Assembly (NCBI GenBank): GCA_009917555.1
Contig: QZDX01000001.1
Coordinates: forward strand, 345,099-409,098
DNA from: a bacterium 1XD21-13
GTDB lineage: Bacteria; Bacillota; Clostridia; Lachnospirales; Lachnospiraceae
DNA length: 64,000 nt
Reading direction: 5' to 3'
The position numbers were made by a program, and so were the translations under genes. The notes below the pieces were generated by a model. It did not search any database. It was not told the origin of the DNA and saw only the letters and a program-made list of their open reading frames with translations. Positions 16,739 to 27,796 of this stretch are shown here, piece after piece. The stretch's first letter is position 1. Every line of letters begins with the position of its first letter.

Positions 16739-16928
16739 TTGTCATTAAACTGCTCTGCACATCCTATTTTACTCCTTTATGTAAGAAAATCAAGCTCTTT
16801 TTTACATCCTTTGATAATATCTTTCGACAAAACGCTCTAATATCAATAGCATAGAACAGCAGATCATAGAGTTTGACTGTATCCGGCAAGGTATCATATT
16901 AAATATTAGCATTTTAATGAACATAAAC
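16739..16928. other. Intergenic stretch without recognisable feature
   Basis: AT-rich sequence between tRNA-Ala and the terminator of the alanine symporter. It should hold the tRNA promoter on the minus strand, but I could not place one with confidence. No conserved reading frame or repeat is visible. Confidence 0.4.
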
Positions 16929-16966
16929 AAAAACCGCAGCGTTCTCAAGAAACGCCACGGCTTTTT
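16929..16966 (-). terminator. Rho-independent terminator of the alanine symporter gene
   Basis: On the minus strand CCGTGGCGTT and AACGCTGCGG pair over 10 bp (two G-U) around a short loop and are followed by TTTTTG. It lies about 75 bases after the symporter stop. Confidence 0.75.
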
Positions 16967-17042
16967 CACTGGCCAGATACACCCATTTTTAAAGAGCTTT
17001 GCTCATAATTTTGCACAAAATCACTTAAGCTATAAACCCCTT

Positions 17043-18434
17043 TTACTTCTTACCTGCATCCTTCACCAATTTCACCACAGTCCCGCCAAGCAGGAACAAA
17101 GCAACCAGGTTGGGAATCGACATCAATCCGTTAAAAGTATCCGCAATACTCCACAGCAGCCCCAGATTCACGGTAGCCCCCACAATCGCGACTGCCGAAT
17201 ACACCAGCATAAAGGGCTTATTCGCCTTAGACCCGAACAGGAACTCAATACACCGCGTCCCATAAAGCCCCCATCCAAGTATCGTAGAAAAAGCAAAGCA
17301 GCAGAGAGCCACCGCCGTAAAGATAGACACCCAATTCCCGTAAGTAGCCGTAAATCCGCTGATAGTCAGCTCCGCGCCCGCCGCAGACCCGTAGCCCACC
17401 GGCACGCCGCTGCACAGAATAACCAAAGCCGTAGTGGTACAGATAATAATCGTATCCATAAACACTTCAAAAACACCGAAATACCCCTGCTTCACCGGAT
17501 CATCCGTATCCGCCGCCGCATGAGCAATCGATCCCGTACCAAGACCGGCCTCATTGGAAAAAATACCCCGGGAAACGCCCTTTTGCATACTTAAAAACAT
17601 AGTTCCCACAACACCGCCCGTAACGGCAGAAGGAGCAAAGGCCCCCTGAAAAATAGCGGCAAAAACACCGGGAACATTCTCAATATGTACCGCAATCACG
17701 CCGATAGCCAGGATAATATAGAACACAGCCATAAAAGGAACCAGACGTTCCGTAACCCGGCCGATCCGCTTGATGCCGCCTAAGAGAATCATAGCAACCA
17801 GAACCATAATCACAATTCCAATAATCAGATTAAGCGTATGAACGGAATCGGAAGAAATAACATTATAATTCAAAAGAGCCGTATTAATCGCCGTGGTAAT
17901 CGTATTCACCTGAGTCGCATTTCCCGTACCGAAAACCGTCAGAATACCAAGGACGGAAAACACCACGGCCAGCCATCTCCACTTAGGCCCCAAGCCGTTC
18001 TTAATATAGTACATCGGACCGCCTACCCAGTCGCCGTGCTGATTCTTCTCCCTGAAATGCACGGCCAGAGTAACCTCGGAAAACTTCGTACACATACCAA
18101 GCAATGCAGAAACCCACATCCAGAACACCGCTCCCGGACCTCCGATGGCAATAGCGCCGGCAACACCGGCAATATTCCCCGTGCCTACCGTAGCGGCAAG
18201 AGCCGTACATACGGCCTGGAAGGGTGTAACCGCGCCCTCGGCTGCGCCGGATTTGGCAAAAATCTTTCCGATAGTTACCCGGAACGTATGGCCGAACTTG
18301 CGGAACTGGATAAAACGGGTGCGTAAGCTAAGATAAAGTCCCACACCAATAATGCAGACCATAGCCGGGATTCCCCACACAAGGTTATTGACCGCAGTAT
18401 TGATGTCCGTAATTATTTGCAGCATCGTATTCAC
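17043..18434 (-). CDS. Sodium:alanine symporter family protein (AgcS/AlsT)
   Basis: Membrane protein of 463 residues with about ten to eleven hydrophobic segments that imports alanine, glycine or a related small amino acid with sodium. Family landmarks include ALAATVGTGNIAGVAGAIAIGGPGA, WVGGPMYYIKNGLG and FSNEAGLGTGSIAHAAA. A GGAG site precedes the ATG. Monocistronic, ended by its own hairpin terminator. Amino-acid preference cannot be read. A sodium-driven importer next to a sodium-type V-ATPase is physiologically coherent. Confidence 0.92.
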   Translation of the reverse strand: MNTMLQIITDINTAVNNLVWGIPAMVCIIGVGLYLSLRTRFIQFRKFGHTFRVTIGKIFAKSGAAEGAVTPFQAVCTALAATVGTGNIAGVAGAIAIGGPGAVFWMWVSALLGMCTKFSEVTLAVHFREKNQHGDWVGGPMYYIKNGLGPKWRWLAVVFSVLGILTVFGTGNATQVNTITTAINTALLNYNVISSDSVHTLNLIIGIVIMVLVAMILLGGIKRIGRVTERLVPFMAVFYIILAIGVIAVHIENVPGVFAAIFQGAFAPSAVTGGVVGTMFLSMQKGVSRGIFSNEAGLGTGSIAHAAADTDDPVKQGYFGVFEVFMDTIIICTTTALVILCSGVPVGYGSAAGAELTISGFTATYGNWVSIFTAVALCCFAFSTILGWGLYGTRCIEFLFGSKANKPFMLVYSAVAIVGATVNLGLLWSIADTFNGLMSIPNLVALFLLGGTVVKLVKDAGKK

Positions 18435-18807
18435 TCCTCACATCTTTCCCATAAATTGCCGGATAACCGGCTGGTTTTAATCATAGCATACTTTTTTGAT
18501 GAAATACAAGAAAATATGAAATTTTTAGGTATGATACGGATACAAGGGGCATTTATAGAAACGTAGACAATACCGCGGCAGATAACAAAAAAGGATGTAA
18601 AATAATAGAAAATTATATAAATTCTTACAATTAATAAATTATAGTAAACCAATTGACGCTTAATATAAAAAACTATCGCATAAATTGGGCGGATATCAGG
18701 CAAAATTACGGATTTGCACATTGACTATCAATTGAGAAAATGCTAATATTTAAGGGATGTGTAAAGAAATAATTTACATGAATTGAGAAAGAACAGGTGG
18801 TGATTGA
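18435..18807. other. Divergent promoter region, symporter / V-ATPase operon
   Basis: A 373-base AT-rich gap between divergent genes. On the minus strand TTGTAT, 18 bases and TATGAT (18509 to 18480) with an extended TGC fit a symporter promoter. On the plus strand TTGACT, 17 bases and TAATAT (18721 to 18749), also with an extended TGC, fit the V-ATPase promoter. The minus frame at 18431-18721 looks like a chance reading of AT-rich sequence. Confidence 0.6.
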
Positions 18808-19116
18808 GTGGTTCAGGAAGCAGTTCATGCTGTGAAAGAAGCGGAAGCCCAGGCAGAGGCGATTCTGAGGGAAGCCCAGGAGCAGAGCGAAGAGCTTGTT
18901 GCCAAGGCAAAAGAAGAAGCCCGTGAGATTCGGGAAAAGGCTGCTGTCCAGGCAAAGGAGCAGGAAGCTCTGCGCATGCAGACAGCAAAAGATTCAGGAG
19001 GTAAGATCCTGGAGGAAGCCGCCGCGGAAGCACAGAAGGAAGCCGACGCATTGAAAGCTCTTGCGGCACAGGAGGAAGCCAAAGCAGTAAAAGCCGTAAC
19101 TTCTGAACTCATATAA
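18808..19116 (+). CDS. V-type ATPase subunit G/H (peripheral stalk)
   Basis: A 102-residue, almost entirely charged and alanine-rich helix with heptad character, the hallmark of the V-ATPase peripheral-stalk subunit (NtpF/AtpH). It would pair with subunit E to hold the catalytic head against subunit I. GTG at 18808 is the only start after an in-frame TGA, and AGGTGGTG lies 6 bases before it. First gene of the nine-gene operon, matching its usual place before subunit I. Confidence 0.85.
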   Translation: MVQEAVHAVKEAEAQAEAILREAQEQSEELVAKAKEEAREIREKAAVQAKEQEALRMQTAKDSGGKILEEAAAEAQKEADALKALAAQEEAKAVKAVTSELI

Positions 19117-19166
19117 AAGAGCTTGCGCAGGCAAATTTAGGAGAATAACAGAGAGGAGGGATGTAT

Positions 19167-21664
<2,498 letters not shown>

Positions 21665-21702
21665 GGAACAGGATAAAAATCCGAGAGAAGGAGAGCTGAT
21701 TG

Positions 21703-22296
21703 ATGACTGGATTAGAGAAAATGGTAAGCCAGATCGTGGACGAGGCAAAGGCGGAGGCCGAGAGCCGTTTGAATACGGCCAGAGAGGAAGCCGATAAAAT
21801 TGTCTCCGAAGCAAAGGCGGAAGCGGATAAGCTCTTGGAGCAGAAGTCCGCACAGTCAGAGACAAGCGCCGCCAATTACCTGGAGCGTATCAAATCCTCC
21901 GCAGACCTGCAGCGAAGAACCCTGATTCTGCAGGCAAAGCAGGAGGTGATAGCCTCCGTTCTGGAAAAGGCATACGCATCTCTGAATACAATGGACGAGG
22001 AAACATATTTCGCAATGATACGAAAGATGCTTGAAAAGTTTGCATTATCGGAAAGCGGAGAGATCTATTTTTCCGCAGCAGATTTAAAGCGGCTTCCTGC
22101 CGGGTTTGAGAAAGAAATTTCTGCAATTGCCGCAAAGAAAGGCGGCAGCCTGACCCTGCAGAAAGAAAGCAAGGGAATAGAAAACGGATTTATCCTGGTA
22201 TACGGCGGCATCGAGGAGAACTGTACCTTTAAGGCACTGTTCAACACCCAGAGGGATGCCCTGCAGGATAAGATCCACCAGGAGCTGTTCGCATAA
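21703..22296 (+). CDS. ntpE: V-type ATPase subunit E (peripheral stalk)
   Basis: Peripheral-stalk protein of 197 residues with an N-terminal charged coiled coil (about residues 1-75) and a globular C-terminal domain ending NTQRDALQDKIHQELF. It partners the G/H subunit. ATG at 21703 is chosen over the TTG at 21700 because of spacing to the AAGGAG site. Confidence 0.9.
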   Translation: MTGLEKMVSQIVDEAKAEAESRLNTAREEADKIVSEAKAEADKLLEQKSAQSETSAANYLERIKSSADLQRRTLILQAKQEVIASVLEKAYASLNTMDEETYFAMIRKMLEKFALSESGEIYFSAADLKRLPAGFEKEISAIAAKKGGSLTLQKESKGIENGFILVYGGIEENCTFKALFNTQRDALQDKIHQELFA

Positions 22297-22317
22297 CACG
22301 CATAAGGAGGTTACAAC

Positions 22318-23289
22318 ATGTCTGATTTACAATATACCTATGCGGTTGCGCGAATCCGTACCAAGGAGTTGTCCCTCTTTTCGGCAGCTACCATTGAGCA
22401 GCTGCTTGCCCGCAAAACCTATGAAAACTGTCTTCAGTTTTTGCAGGAAAAGGGCTGGGGAGATTCGGATACTCCGATGGACGCAGAGAAGATACTGACC
22501 CGGGAGAGGGAAAAAACATGGGAGGATATCCGTGAGCTTGTGCCTGACATGTCCGTGTTCGGCATCCTGGACTATCCCAACGTGTTCCACAATCTGAAAG
22601 CAGCTATCAAGGAAGTGTGTACAGAGGGAAATACCTCCAATATCTTTTACAAGGATACGGACCCTTCCGCAGAAGAGATTCTGGAAGCCGTGAAAAGCCG
22701 GGACTTCGGAAGCCTTCCGGAGTATATGGCAGGTGCTGCGGCAGAAGCCTTTGATACCCTGCTTCATACAAGGGACGGTCAGCTCTGCGACGTGATTGTG
22801 GACCGGGCGGCTCTTGACGCCATTTACCAGGCAGGCAAGGCGGCAAAGGACGAAGTAATCCGCCATTATGCGGAATCCGCCGTGGCCGTGGCCGATATCA
22901 AGATTGCAGTTCGTTCACAGAAAACCGCAAAATCTTTGGAATTTATGAAAAGAGCGCTTGCACCCTGCGACAGCTTAAGCGTAGACGCCCTGGCTCATGC
23001 GGCCCTTAGCGGAGCCGAAGCCATCCGGGACTACCTGGCGGGTACGGATTACGCAGAGGGTGCGGAGGCACTGGCCGTATCGCCGTCCGCCTTTGAGCGC
23101 TGGTGCGACAACCGGATTATCTACACCATCCGTCCGCAGAAATACAACTCATTTTCCGTAGGACCCATTGTGGCCTATGCCCTGGCCCGGGAGAATGAGA
23201 TTAAAACGGTAAGAATTATCCTGTCCGGGAAGCTCAACGGCCTGTCGGATGATTCCATCCGGGAAAGGGTAAGGGAGATGTATGTATAG
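22318..23289 (+). CDS. ntpC: V-type ATPase subunit C (central rotor-to-ring connector)
   Basis: A 323-residue, mostly helical protein of the NtpC/d-subunit family. It links the central shaft to the K ring. Landmarks are YAVARIRTKELSLFS at the N-terminus and the closing RIILSGKLNGLSDDSIRERVREMYV. A GGAGG site precedes it, and its end overlaps subunit F by eight bases. Confidence 0.9.
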   Translation: MSDLQYTYAVARIRTKELSLFSAATIEQLLARKTYENCLQFLQEKGWGDSDTPMDAEKILTREREKTWEDIRELVPDMSVFGILDYPNVFHNLKAAIKEVCTEGNTSNIFYKDTDPSAEEILEAVKSRDFGSLPEYMAGAAAEAFDTLLHTRDGQLCDVIVDRAALDAIYQAGKAAKDEVIRHYAESAVAVADIKIAVRSQKTAKSLEFMKRALAPCDSLSVDALAHAALSGAEAIRDYLAGTDYAEGAEALAVSPSAFERWCDNRIIYTIRPQKYNSFSVGPIVAYALARENEIKTVRIILSGKLNGLSDDSIRERVREMYV

Positions 23290-23602
23290 GATTGCAGTTC
23301 TGGGAGATTATGACAGCATTTACGGCTTTGCGACACTGGGACTGGATACATTTCCTGTGACAGAGCCCGTGGAGGCCGCAAAAAAGCTGCACCAACTGGC
23401 CGGCGGCGAGTATGCCGTGATCTACATTACGGAGTGCCTGGCAGCCCAGATTGAGCATGAGATTGCCAAGCTCCGGGAGCAGGTGCTTCCGGCGGTGATT
23501 CTGATTCCGGGTGTGTCCGGCAATACGGGCAAGGGAATCGAGAGCGTCCGCAAATCCGTGGAGCAGGCTGTTGGATCGGATATTTTATTCAGCAATAATT
23601 AA
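23282..23602 (+). CDS. ntpG: V-type ATPase subunit F
   Basis: Small central-shaft subunit of 106 residues. It starts YRIAVLGDYDSIYGFATLGLDTF and has the family's VLPAVILIPG and GIESVRKSVEQAVG segments. It regulates and couples rotation together with subunit D. Overlaps the end of subunit C, indicating translational coupling. Confidence 0.9.
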   Translation: MYRIAVLGDYDSIYGFATLGLDTFPVTEPVEAAKKLHQLAGGEYAVIYITECLAAQIEHEIAKLREQVLPAVILIPGVSGNTGKGIESVRKSVEQAVGSDILFSNN

Positions 23603-23626
23603 ACAGAAAGTGGGTGATTCGTCCAA

Positions 23627-25393
23627 ATGAGTATAGGAACAATAAAGAAAGTAGCAGGACCGCTGGTCATTGCAAGCGGAATGCGTGATGCGAACATGTT
23701 CGACGTGGTTCGTGTCAGCAATCAGCGTTTGATTGGCGAGATCATAGAGATGCACGGGGACGAGGCGTCCGTACAGGTATATGAGGAGACCTCCGGACTT
23801 GGACCTGGCGAACCCGTAGAATCCATGAATGTGCCCATGTCCGTAGAATTGGGACCGGGACTTATCAGCAGCATTTACGATGGGATTCAGCGTCCGCTGG
23901 ATGACATTATGAAGCTGTCCGGCAATAACTTAAAGCGTGGTGTGGAGGTCCCCTCCCTGAAGCGTGATTTGAAATGGAATTTCGTACCCGTTGCCAAGGT
24001 GGGCGATGAGGTTGAGCCTGGTGATGTACTGGGTACTGTACAGGAGACGGCCTCCGTGGTACAGAAAATCATGGTGCCTGTTGGAACCACCGGAACGGTA
24101 AAAGAGATCAAAGCAGGCGAATTTACGGTGGAAGAGGTGGTAGCCGTTGTTACCACGGCAGACGGCGACAAGGAGCTGACCATGATGCAGCGCTGGCCCG
24201 TTCGTAAGGGTCGTCCTTATCTGGAGAAGCTGCCGCCGGAGATGCCGCTGATTACCGGTCAGCGTGTAGTAGACGGCCTGTTTCCCATTGCCAAGGGCGG
24301 TGTGGCAGCCGTACCCGGACCTTTCGGTTCCGGCAAGACGGTAATTCAGCATCAGCTTGCAAAGTGGGCCGAGGCCGATATCGTTGTTTATATCGGATGC
24401 GGCGAGCGTGGAAATGAGATGACGGACGTTTTGAACGAGTTTCCGGAGCTTAAGGACCCCAAGACCGGCCGTTCTCTGATGGAGCGTACCGTACTGATTG
24501 CCAATACCTCCGACATGCCTGTTGCGGCCCGTGAGGCGTCTATTTATACAGGTATCACCATTGCGGAGTATTTCCGCGATATGGGTTATTCCGTAGCATT
24601 GATGGCAGACTCCACCTCCCGTTGGGCCGAGGCACTTCGTGAGATGTCCGGACGTCTGGAAGAGATGCCCGGTGAGGAGGGATATCCCGCATACCTGGGT
24701 TCCCGTCTGGCACAGTTCTATGAGCGTGCGGGACGTGTGGTTTCCCTCGGAAAAGACGAGCGTATCGGAGCACTGTCCGTAATCGGAGCCGTTTCACCGC
24801 CAGGTGGAGATATTTCCGAGCCGGTATCTCAGGCGACCTTGCGTATCGTTAAGGTATACTGGGGACTGGATTCCGCCCTTGCTTATAAGCGTCATTTCCC
24901 GGCCATCAACTGGCTGACCAGCTATTCCCTGTATGTGGATGACATGGCTGACTGGTTCAATAAGAATGTGGCCGAGGACTGGATGGAGCTGCGTCAGAGC
25001 CTGATGTCACTTCTTCAGGAAGAGGCGGAGTTAAATGAGATCGTGCAGATGGTAGGTATGGACGCACTTTCCGCACCGGACCGTCTGAAGATGGAAGCGG
25101 CCCGTTCTATCCGTGAGGACTTCCTCCATCAGAACTCGTTCCATGAGGTAGACACTTATACCTCTCTTGAGAAGCAGTATCTGATGATGAAACTGGTGCT
25201 GAAGTTCTACGAGGAGGGCGTGGAGGCTCTTGACAAGGGTGCTGATGTGAACGGACTGATTAAGATGGAGGTTCGTGAGCGTATCGGACGTTTCAAATAT
25301 ACGCTGAATGACGACATTCAGAAGGAATATGATGCAATCACCAAGGAGCTTGCGGCGGAGATTGCGAATTTACTCGGGAAGGAGGACTTCTAA
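23627..25393 (+). CDS. ntpA: V-type ATPase catalytic subunit A
   Basis: Catalytic ATPase subunit of 588 residues. P-loop GPFGSGKT with Lys237, the non-homologous insert after the N-terminal barrel (about residues 115-185), the GERGNEM motif and the [30 protein letters not shown] segment are all present. It ends at the base before subunit B starts. Together with B it forms the hexameric head. Confidence 0.96.
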   Translation: MSIGTIKKVAGPLVIASGMRDANMFDVVRVSNQRLIGEIIEMHGDEASVQVYEETSGLGPGEPVESMNVPMSVELGPGLISSIYDGIQRPLDDIMKLSGNNLKRGVEVPSLKRDLKWNFVPVAKVGDEVEPGDVLGTVQETASVVQKIMVPVGTTGTVKEIKAGEFTVEEVVAVVTTADGDKELTMMQRWPVRKGRPYLEKLPPEMPLITGQRVVDGLFPIAKGGVAAVPGPFGSGKTVIQHQLAKWAEADIVVYIGCGERGNEMTDVLNEFPELKDPKTGRSLMERTVLIANTSDMPVAAREASIYTGITIAEYFRDMGYSVALMADSTSRWAEALREMSGRLEEMPGEEGYPAYLGSRLAQFYERAGRVVSLGKDERIGALSVIGAVSPPGGDISEPVSQATLRIVKVYWGLDSALAYKRHFPAINWLTSYSLYVDDMADWFNKNVAEDWMELRQSLMSLLQEEAELNEIVQMVGMDALSAPDRLKMEAARSIREDFLHQNSFHEVDTYTSLEKQYLMMKLVLKFYEEGVEALDKGADVNGLIKMEVRERIGRFKYTLNDDIQKEYDAITKELAAEIANLLGKEDF

Positions 25394-26767
25394 ATGCCAA
25401 AGGAATATAGAACAATACAAGAAGTTGCCGGCCCGTTGATGCTGGTCCAGGGTGTTGAGAATGTAACCTACGATGAGATCGGCGAAATTGAACTGGCCAA
25501 CGGGGAAACCCGCCGGTGCAAGGTTCTGGAGATTGACGGGACGAATGCACTGGTACAGCTTTATGAGAGTGCAACCGGTATCAACCTGTCCAACAGTAAG
25601 GTGCGTTTCCTGGGAAGAACCCTGGAGCTTGGCGTGTCTGCGGATATGCTTGGCCGTGTATTTGACGGTATGGGACGCCCCATTGACAAAGGGCCGGAGA
25701 TTTTGCCGGACGAGCGCCGTGATATCAACGGTCTGCCCATGAATCCGGCAGCCCGTGACTACCCCAATGAGTTTATCCAGACCGGTATTTCCGCCATTGA
25801 CGGACTGAATACCCTGGTACGTGGACAGAAGCTGCCCATTTTCTCTGCTTCCGGTCTGCCCCATGCACAGCTTGGAGCGCAGATTGCAAGACAGGCAAAG
25901 GTTCGGGGCAAGGATGAGTCTTTCGCCGTAGTATTTGCCGCTATGGGTATTACTTTCGAGGAGTCCAACTTCTTTATCAACAGCTTTAAGGAGACGGGCG
26001 CCATTGACCGTACCGTTCTCTTCGTCAACCTGGCAAATGACCCGGCCGTTGAGCGTATTGCTACACCGCGTATGGCTCTGACGGCAGCGGAATACCTTGC
26101 ATTTGAACAGGGTATGCACGTACTGGTTATTCTGACCGATATTACCAACTATGCGGACGCTCTCCGTGAGGTATCTGCAGCCCGTAAGGAGGTTCCGGGC
26201 CGCCGTGGTTATCCGGGATATCTGTATACGGACCTGGCTACGCTGTATGAGCGTGCCGGACGTCAGAAGGGCAAGGACGGAAGTATCACTATGATTCCGA
26301 TCCTGACCATGCCCGAGGGCGATAAGACTCACCCGATTCCTGACTTGACCGGTTACATTACCGAGGGTCAGGTAATCTTGAGCCGTGAGCTTTACAGTAA
26401 GGGTGTAACGCCGCCTATCGATGTACTGCCCTCACTGTCCCGTCTGAAGGATAAGGGTATCGGCGACGGAAAGACCCGGGCCGACCACTCCAATACCATG
26501 AACCAGTTGTTTGCCGCTTACTCCCGTGGTAAGGAGGCGAAAGAGCTGATGGTTATCTTAGGTGAGGCTGCTCTTTCTGATATTGACCTGATTTACGCCA
26601 AGTTTGCGGATGCGTTTGAGAAGGAATATGTATCTCAGGGCTATCTGGCGAACCGTGATATTGAGGAAACTCTGAACATCGGATGGAAGCTCCTCTCCAT
26701 TCTGCCGAGGTCCGAGCTGAAACGTATCGATGATAAGTATTTAGACGAGTACTACGGAAAGTTCTAG
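25394..26767 (+). CDS. ntpB: V-type ATPase regulatory subunit B
   Basis: Non-catalytic head subunit of 457 residues, alternating with subunit A. The classical P-loop is replaced by [14 protein letters not shown], as in all B subunits. [30 protein letters not shown] is the conserved interface segment. Starts immediately after subunit A. Confidence 0.96.
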   Translation: MPKEYRTIQEVAGPLMLVQGVENVTYDEIGEIELANGETRRCKVLEIDGTNALVQLYESATGINLSNSKVRFLGRTLELGVSADMLGRVFDGMGRPIDKGPEILPDERRDINGLPMNPAARDYPNEFIQTGISAIDGLNTLVRGQKLPIFSASGLPHAQLGAQIARQAKVRGKDESFAVVFAAMGITFEESNFFINSFKETGAIDRTVLFVNLANDPAVERIATPRMALTAAEYLAFEQGMHVLVILTDITNYADALREVSAARKEVPGRRGYPGYLYTDLATLYERAGRQKGKDGSITMIPILTMPEGDKTHPIPDLTGYITEGQVILSRELYSKGVTPPIDVLPSLSRLKDKGIGDGKTRADHSNTMNQLFAAYSRGKEAKELMVILGEAALSDIDLIYAKFADAFEKEYVSQGYLANRDIEETLNIGWKLLSILPRSELKRIDDKYLDEYYGKF

Positions 26768-26780
26768 GGAGGTGATTTGA

Positions 26781-27461
26781 TTGGCATCTACCCAGGTAAC
26801 TCCAACCCGAATGGAGCTGACCAAGCAAAAGAAAAAGCTGGTTACGGCTACACGGGGACACAAGCTTCTGAAAGATAAGCGTGACGAGCTGATGCGTCAG
26901 TTCCTTGAGATGGTTCGTGAAAACATGGCTCTTCGTGAGAAAGTGGAGGCCGGCATCAAATCTGCCAATAAGAATTTCGTCATTGCCAAGGCAGGTATGT
27001 CGGAAGAAATACTGCGTGTAGCGCTGATGGCGCCTAAGCAGGAGGTGTATCTGGAAACCTCTACTAAGAATGTAATGAGCGTGGATATTCCGGTGTTTGA
27101 GTACAAGACCCGGACGGCGGATACGAATGATATTTATTCTTACGGCTTTGCGTTTACGTCCAGTGATCTGGATGACGCAGTAAAGTCTCTGGCGGATATT
27201 CTGCCGGATATGCTTCTGTTGGCGGAGCGCGAGAAAGCATGCCAGCTGATGGCCAGCGAGATTGAGAAAACACGACGCCGTGTAAACGCACTGGAGCACG
27301 TGATCATTCCACAGGCTCAGAGCAATATCAAGTATATTACCATGAAGCTTGATGAGAATGAGAGAAGTACTCAGATCCGCCTGATGAAGGTAAAGGATAT
27401 GATGCTGGAGGAGAAGCATCATTACAAGGAGAAACAGCAGCAGAGGCAGGCACAGGCTTAA
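26781..27461 (+). CDS. ntpD: V-type ATPase subunit D (central shaft)
   Basis: Central-shaft coiled-coil protein of 226 residues. The N-terminal PTRMELTKQKKKLVTATRGHKLLKDKRDEL and the C-terminal RRRVNALEHVIIPQ motif are diagnostic. TTG at 26781 is the start, with GGGAGGTGA six bases upstream. Last gene of the operon, followed by a terminator. Confidence 0.93.
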   Translation: MASTQVTPTRMELTKQKKKLVTATRGHKLLKDKRDELMRQFLEMVRENMALREKVEAGIKSANKNFVIAKAGMSEEILRVALMAPKQEVYLETSTKNVMSVDIPVFEYKTRTADTNDIYSYGFAFTSSDLDDAVKSLADILPDMLLLAEREKACQLMASEIEKTRRRVNALEHVIIPQAQSNIKYITMKLDENERSTQIRLMKVKDMMLEEKHHYKEKQQQRQAQA

Positions 27462-27499
27462 ACCATTTATAAGAGCATTTGCTGCATAAAAGCAAGGAG

Positions 27500-27539
27500 A
27501 CCGGAAATGTGTGGGATACAAGCGCATTTCCGGTTTTTT
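27500..27539 (+). terminator. Rho-independent terminator of the V-ATPase operon
   Basis: ACCGGAAATG and CATTTCCGGT make a perfect 10-bp stem around a 15-base loop and run directly into TTTTTT. It lies 38 bases after the subunit D stop. Confidence 0.9.
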
Positions 27540-27581
27540 GTATATATGGATTTGTGATAAGCTTAGGCTTCAAAAAATTTC

Positions 27582-27610
27582 TTGACAAATCCTTCCACAA
27601 ATGGTATTTT
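27582..27610 (+). promoter_or_regulatory. Promoter of the PTS operon
   Basis: TTGACA, a 17-base spacer and TATTTT. It lies upstream of the antiterminator target and leaves a leader of about 180 bases before the PTS start codon. Confidence 0.75.
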
Positions 27611-27623
27611 ATTTTCAGTGATA

Positions 27624-27652
27624 TAGTATGTAACTGTTCGGCAGGCATTAAC
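27624..27652 (+). promoter_or_regulatory. Ribonucleic antiterminator (RAT) site of BglG/LicT type
   Basis: TATGTAACTGTTCGGCAGGC and the following ATTAAC resemble the RAT consensus bound by LicT/SacY/GlcT proteins (core TGTTACTG...GGCAGGCA). It overlaps the left arm of the terminator that follows, so folding of one excludes the other. A matching antiterminator protein is encoded at 29992-30822. Confidence 0.8.
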
Positions 27653-27697
27653 TATGCATGAATATTTTGGATGTTTATGCACGTTAATGCTTTTTTT
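27645..27697 (+). terminator. Conditional terminator in the PTS leader
   Basis: GCATTAAC-T-ATGCAT pairs with ATGCA-C-GTTAATGC (an 8-bp stem, one mismatch, then 5-6 bp), followed by seven Ts. It shares bases 27645-27652 with the RAT, the expected arrangement for sugar-induced antitermination. Confidence 0.85.
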
Positions 27698-27796
27698 GTG
27701 TAAAAAAATGGGGAAATGTGGGCATAGTAAGGAAGCAAGATGTGGATAAAACGTCCGGAACAAAAATTACAGAACTAAAAAATAGGAGGGTTCAGT

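Noticed and set aside
16351..16854. 167-residue plus-strand frame with GARTHDLSR and RRDSNPRPPRCERGALPTEPRA
   Set aside because: This is the well-known false protein produced by translating the reverse strand of tRNA genes; both tRNAs lie under it.
16917..17594. 225-residue plus-strand frame opposite the alanine symporter
   Set aside because: Antisense to a clear membrane transporter; composition (His, Arg, Pro rich) is typical of a shadow frame.
18431..18721. 96-residue minus-strand frame upstream of the symporter
   Set aside because: It covers the AT-rich promoter region, has no ribosome site and consists mostly of Ile/Tyr/Phe codons expected by chance.
25370..26332. 320-residue minus-strand frame opposite ntpB (also 26553-27527 and 28826-29704)
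   Set aside because: All are antisense shadows of strongly conserved V-ATPase or PTS genes, with low-complexity, motif-free translations.
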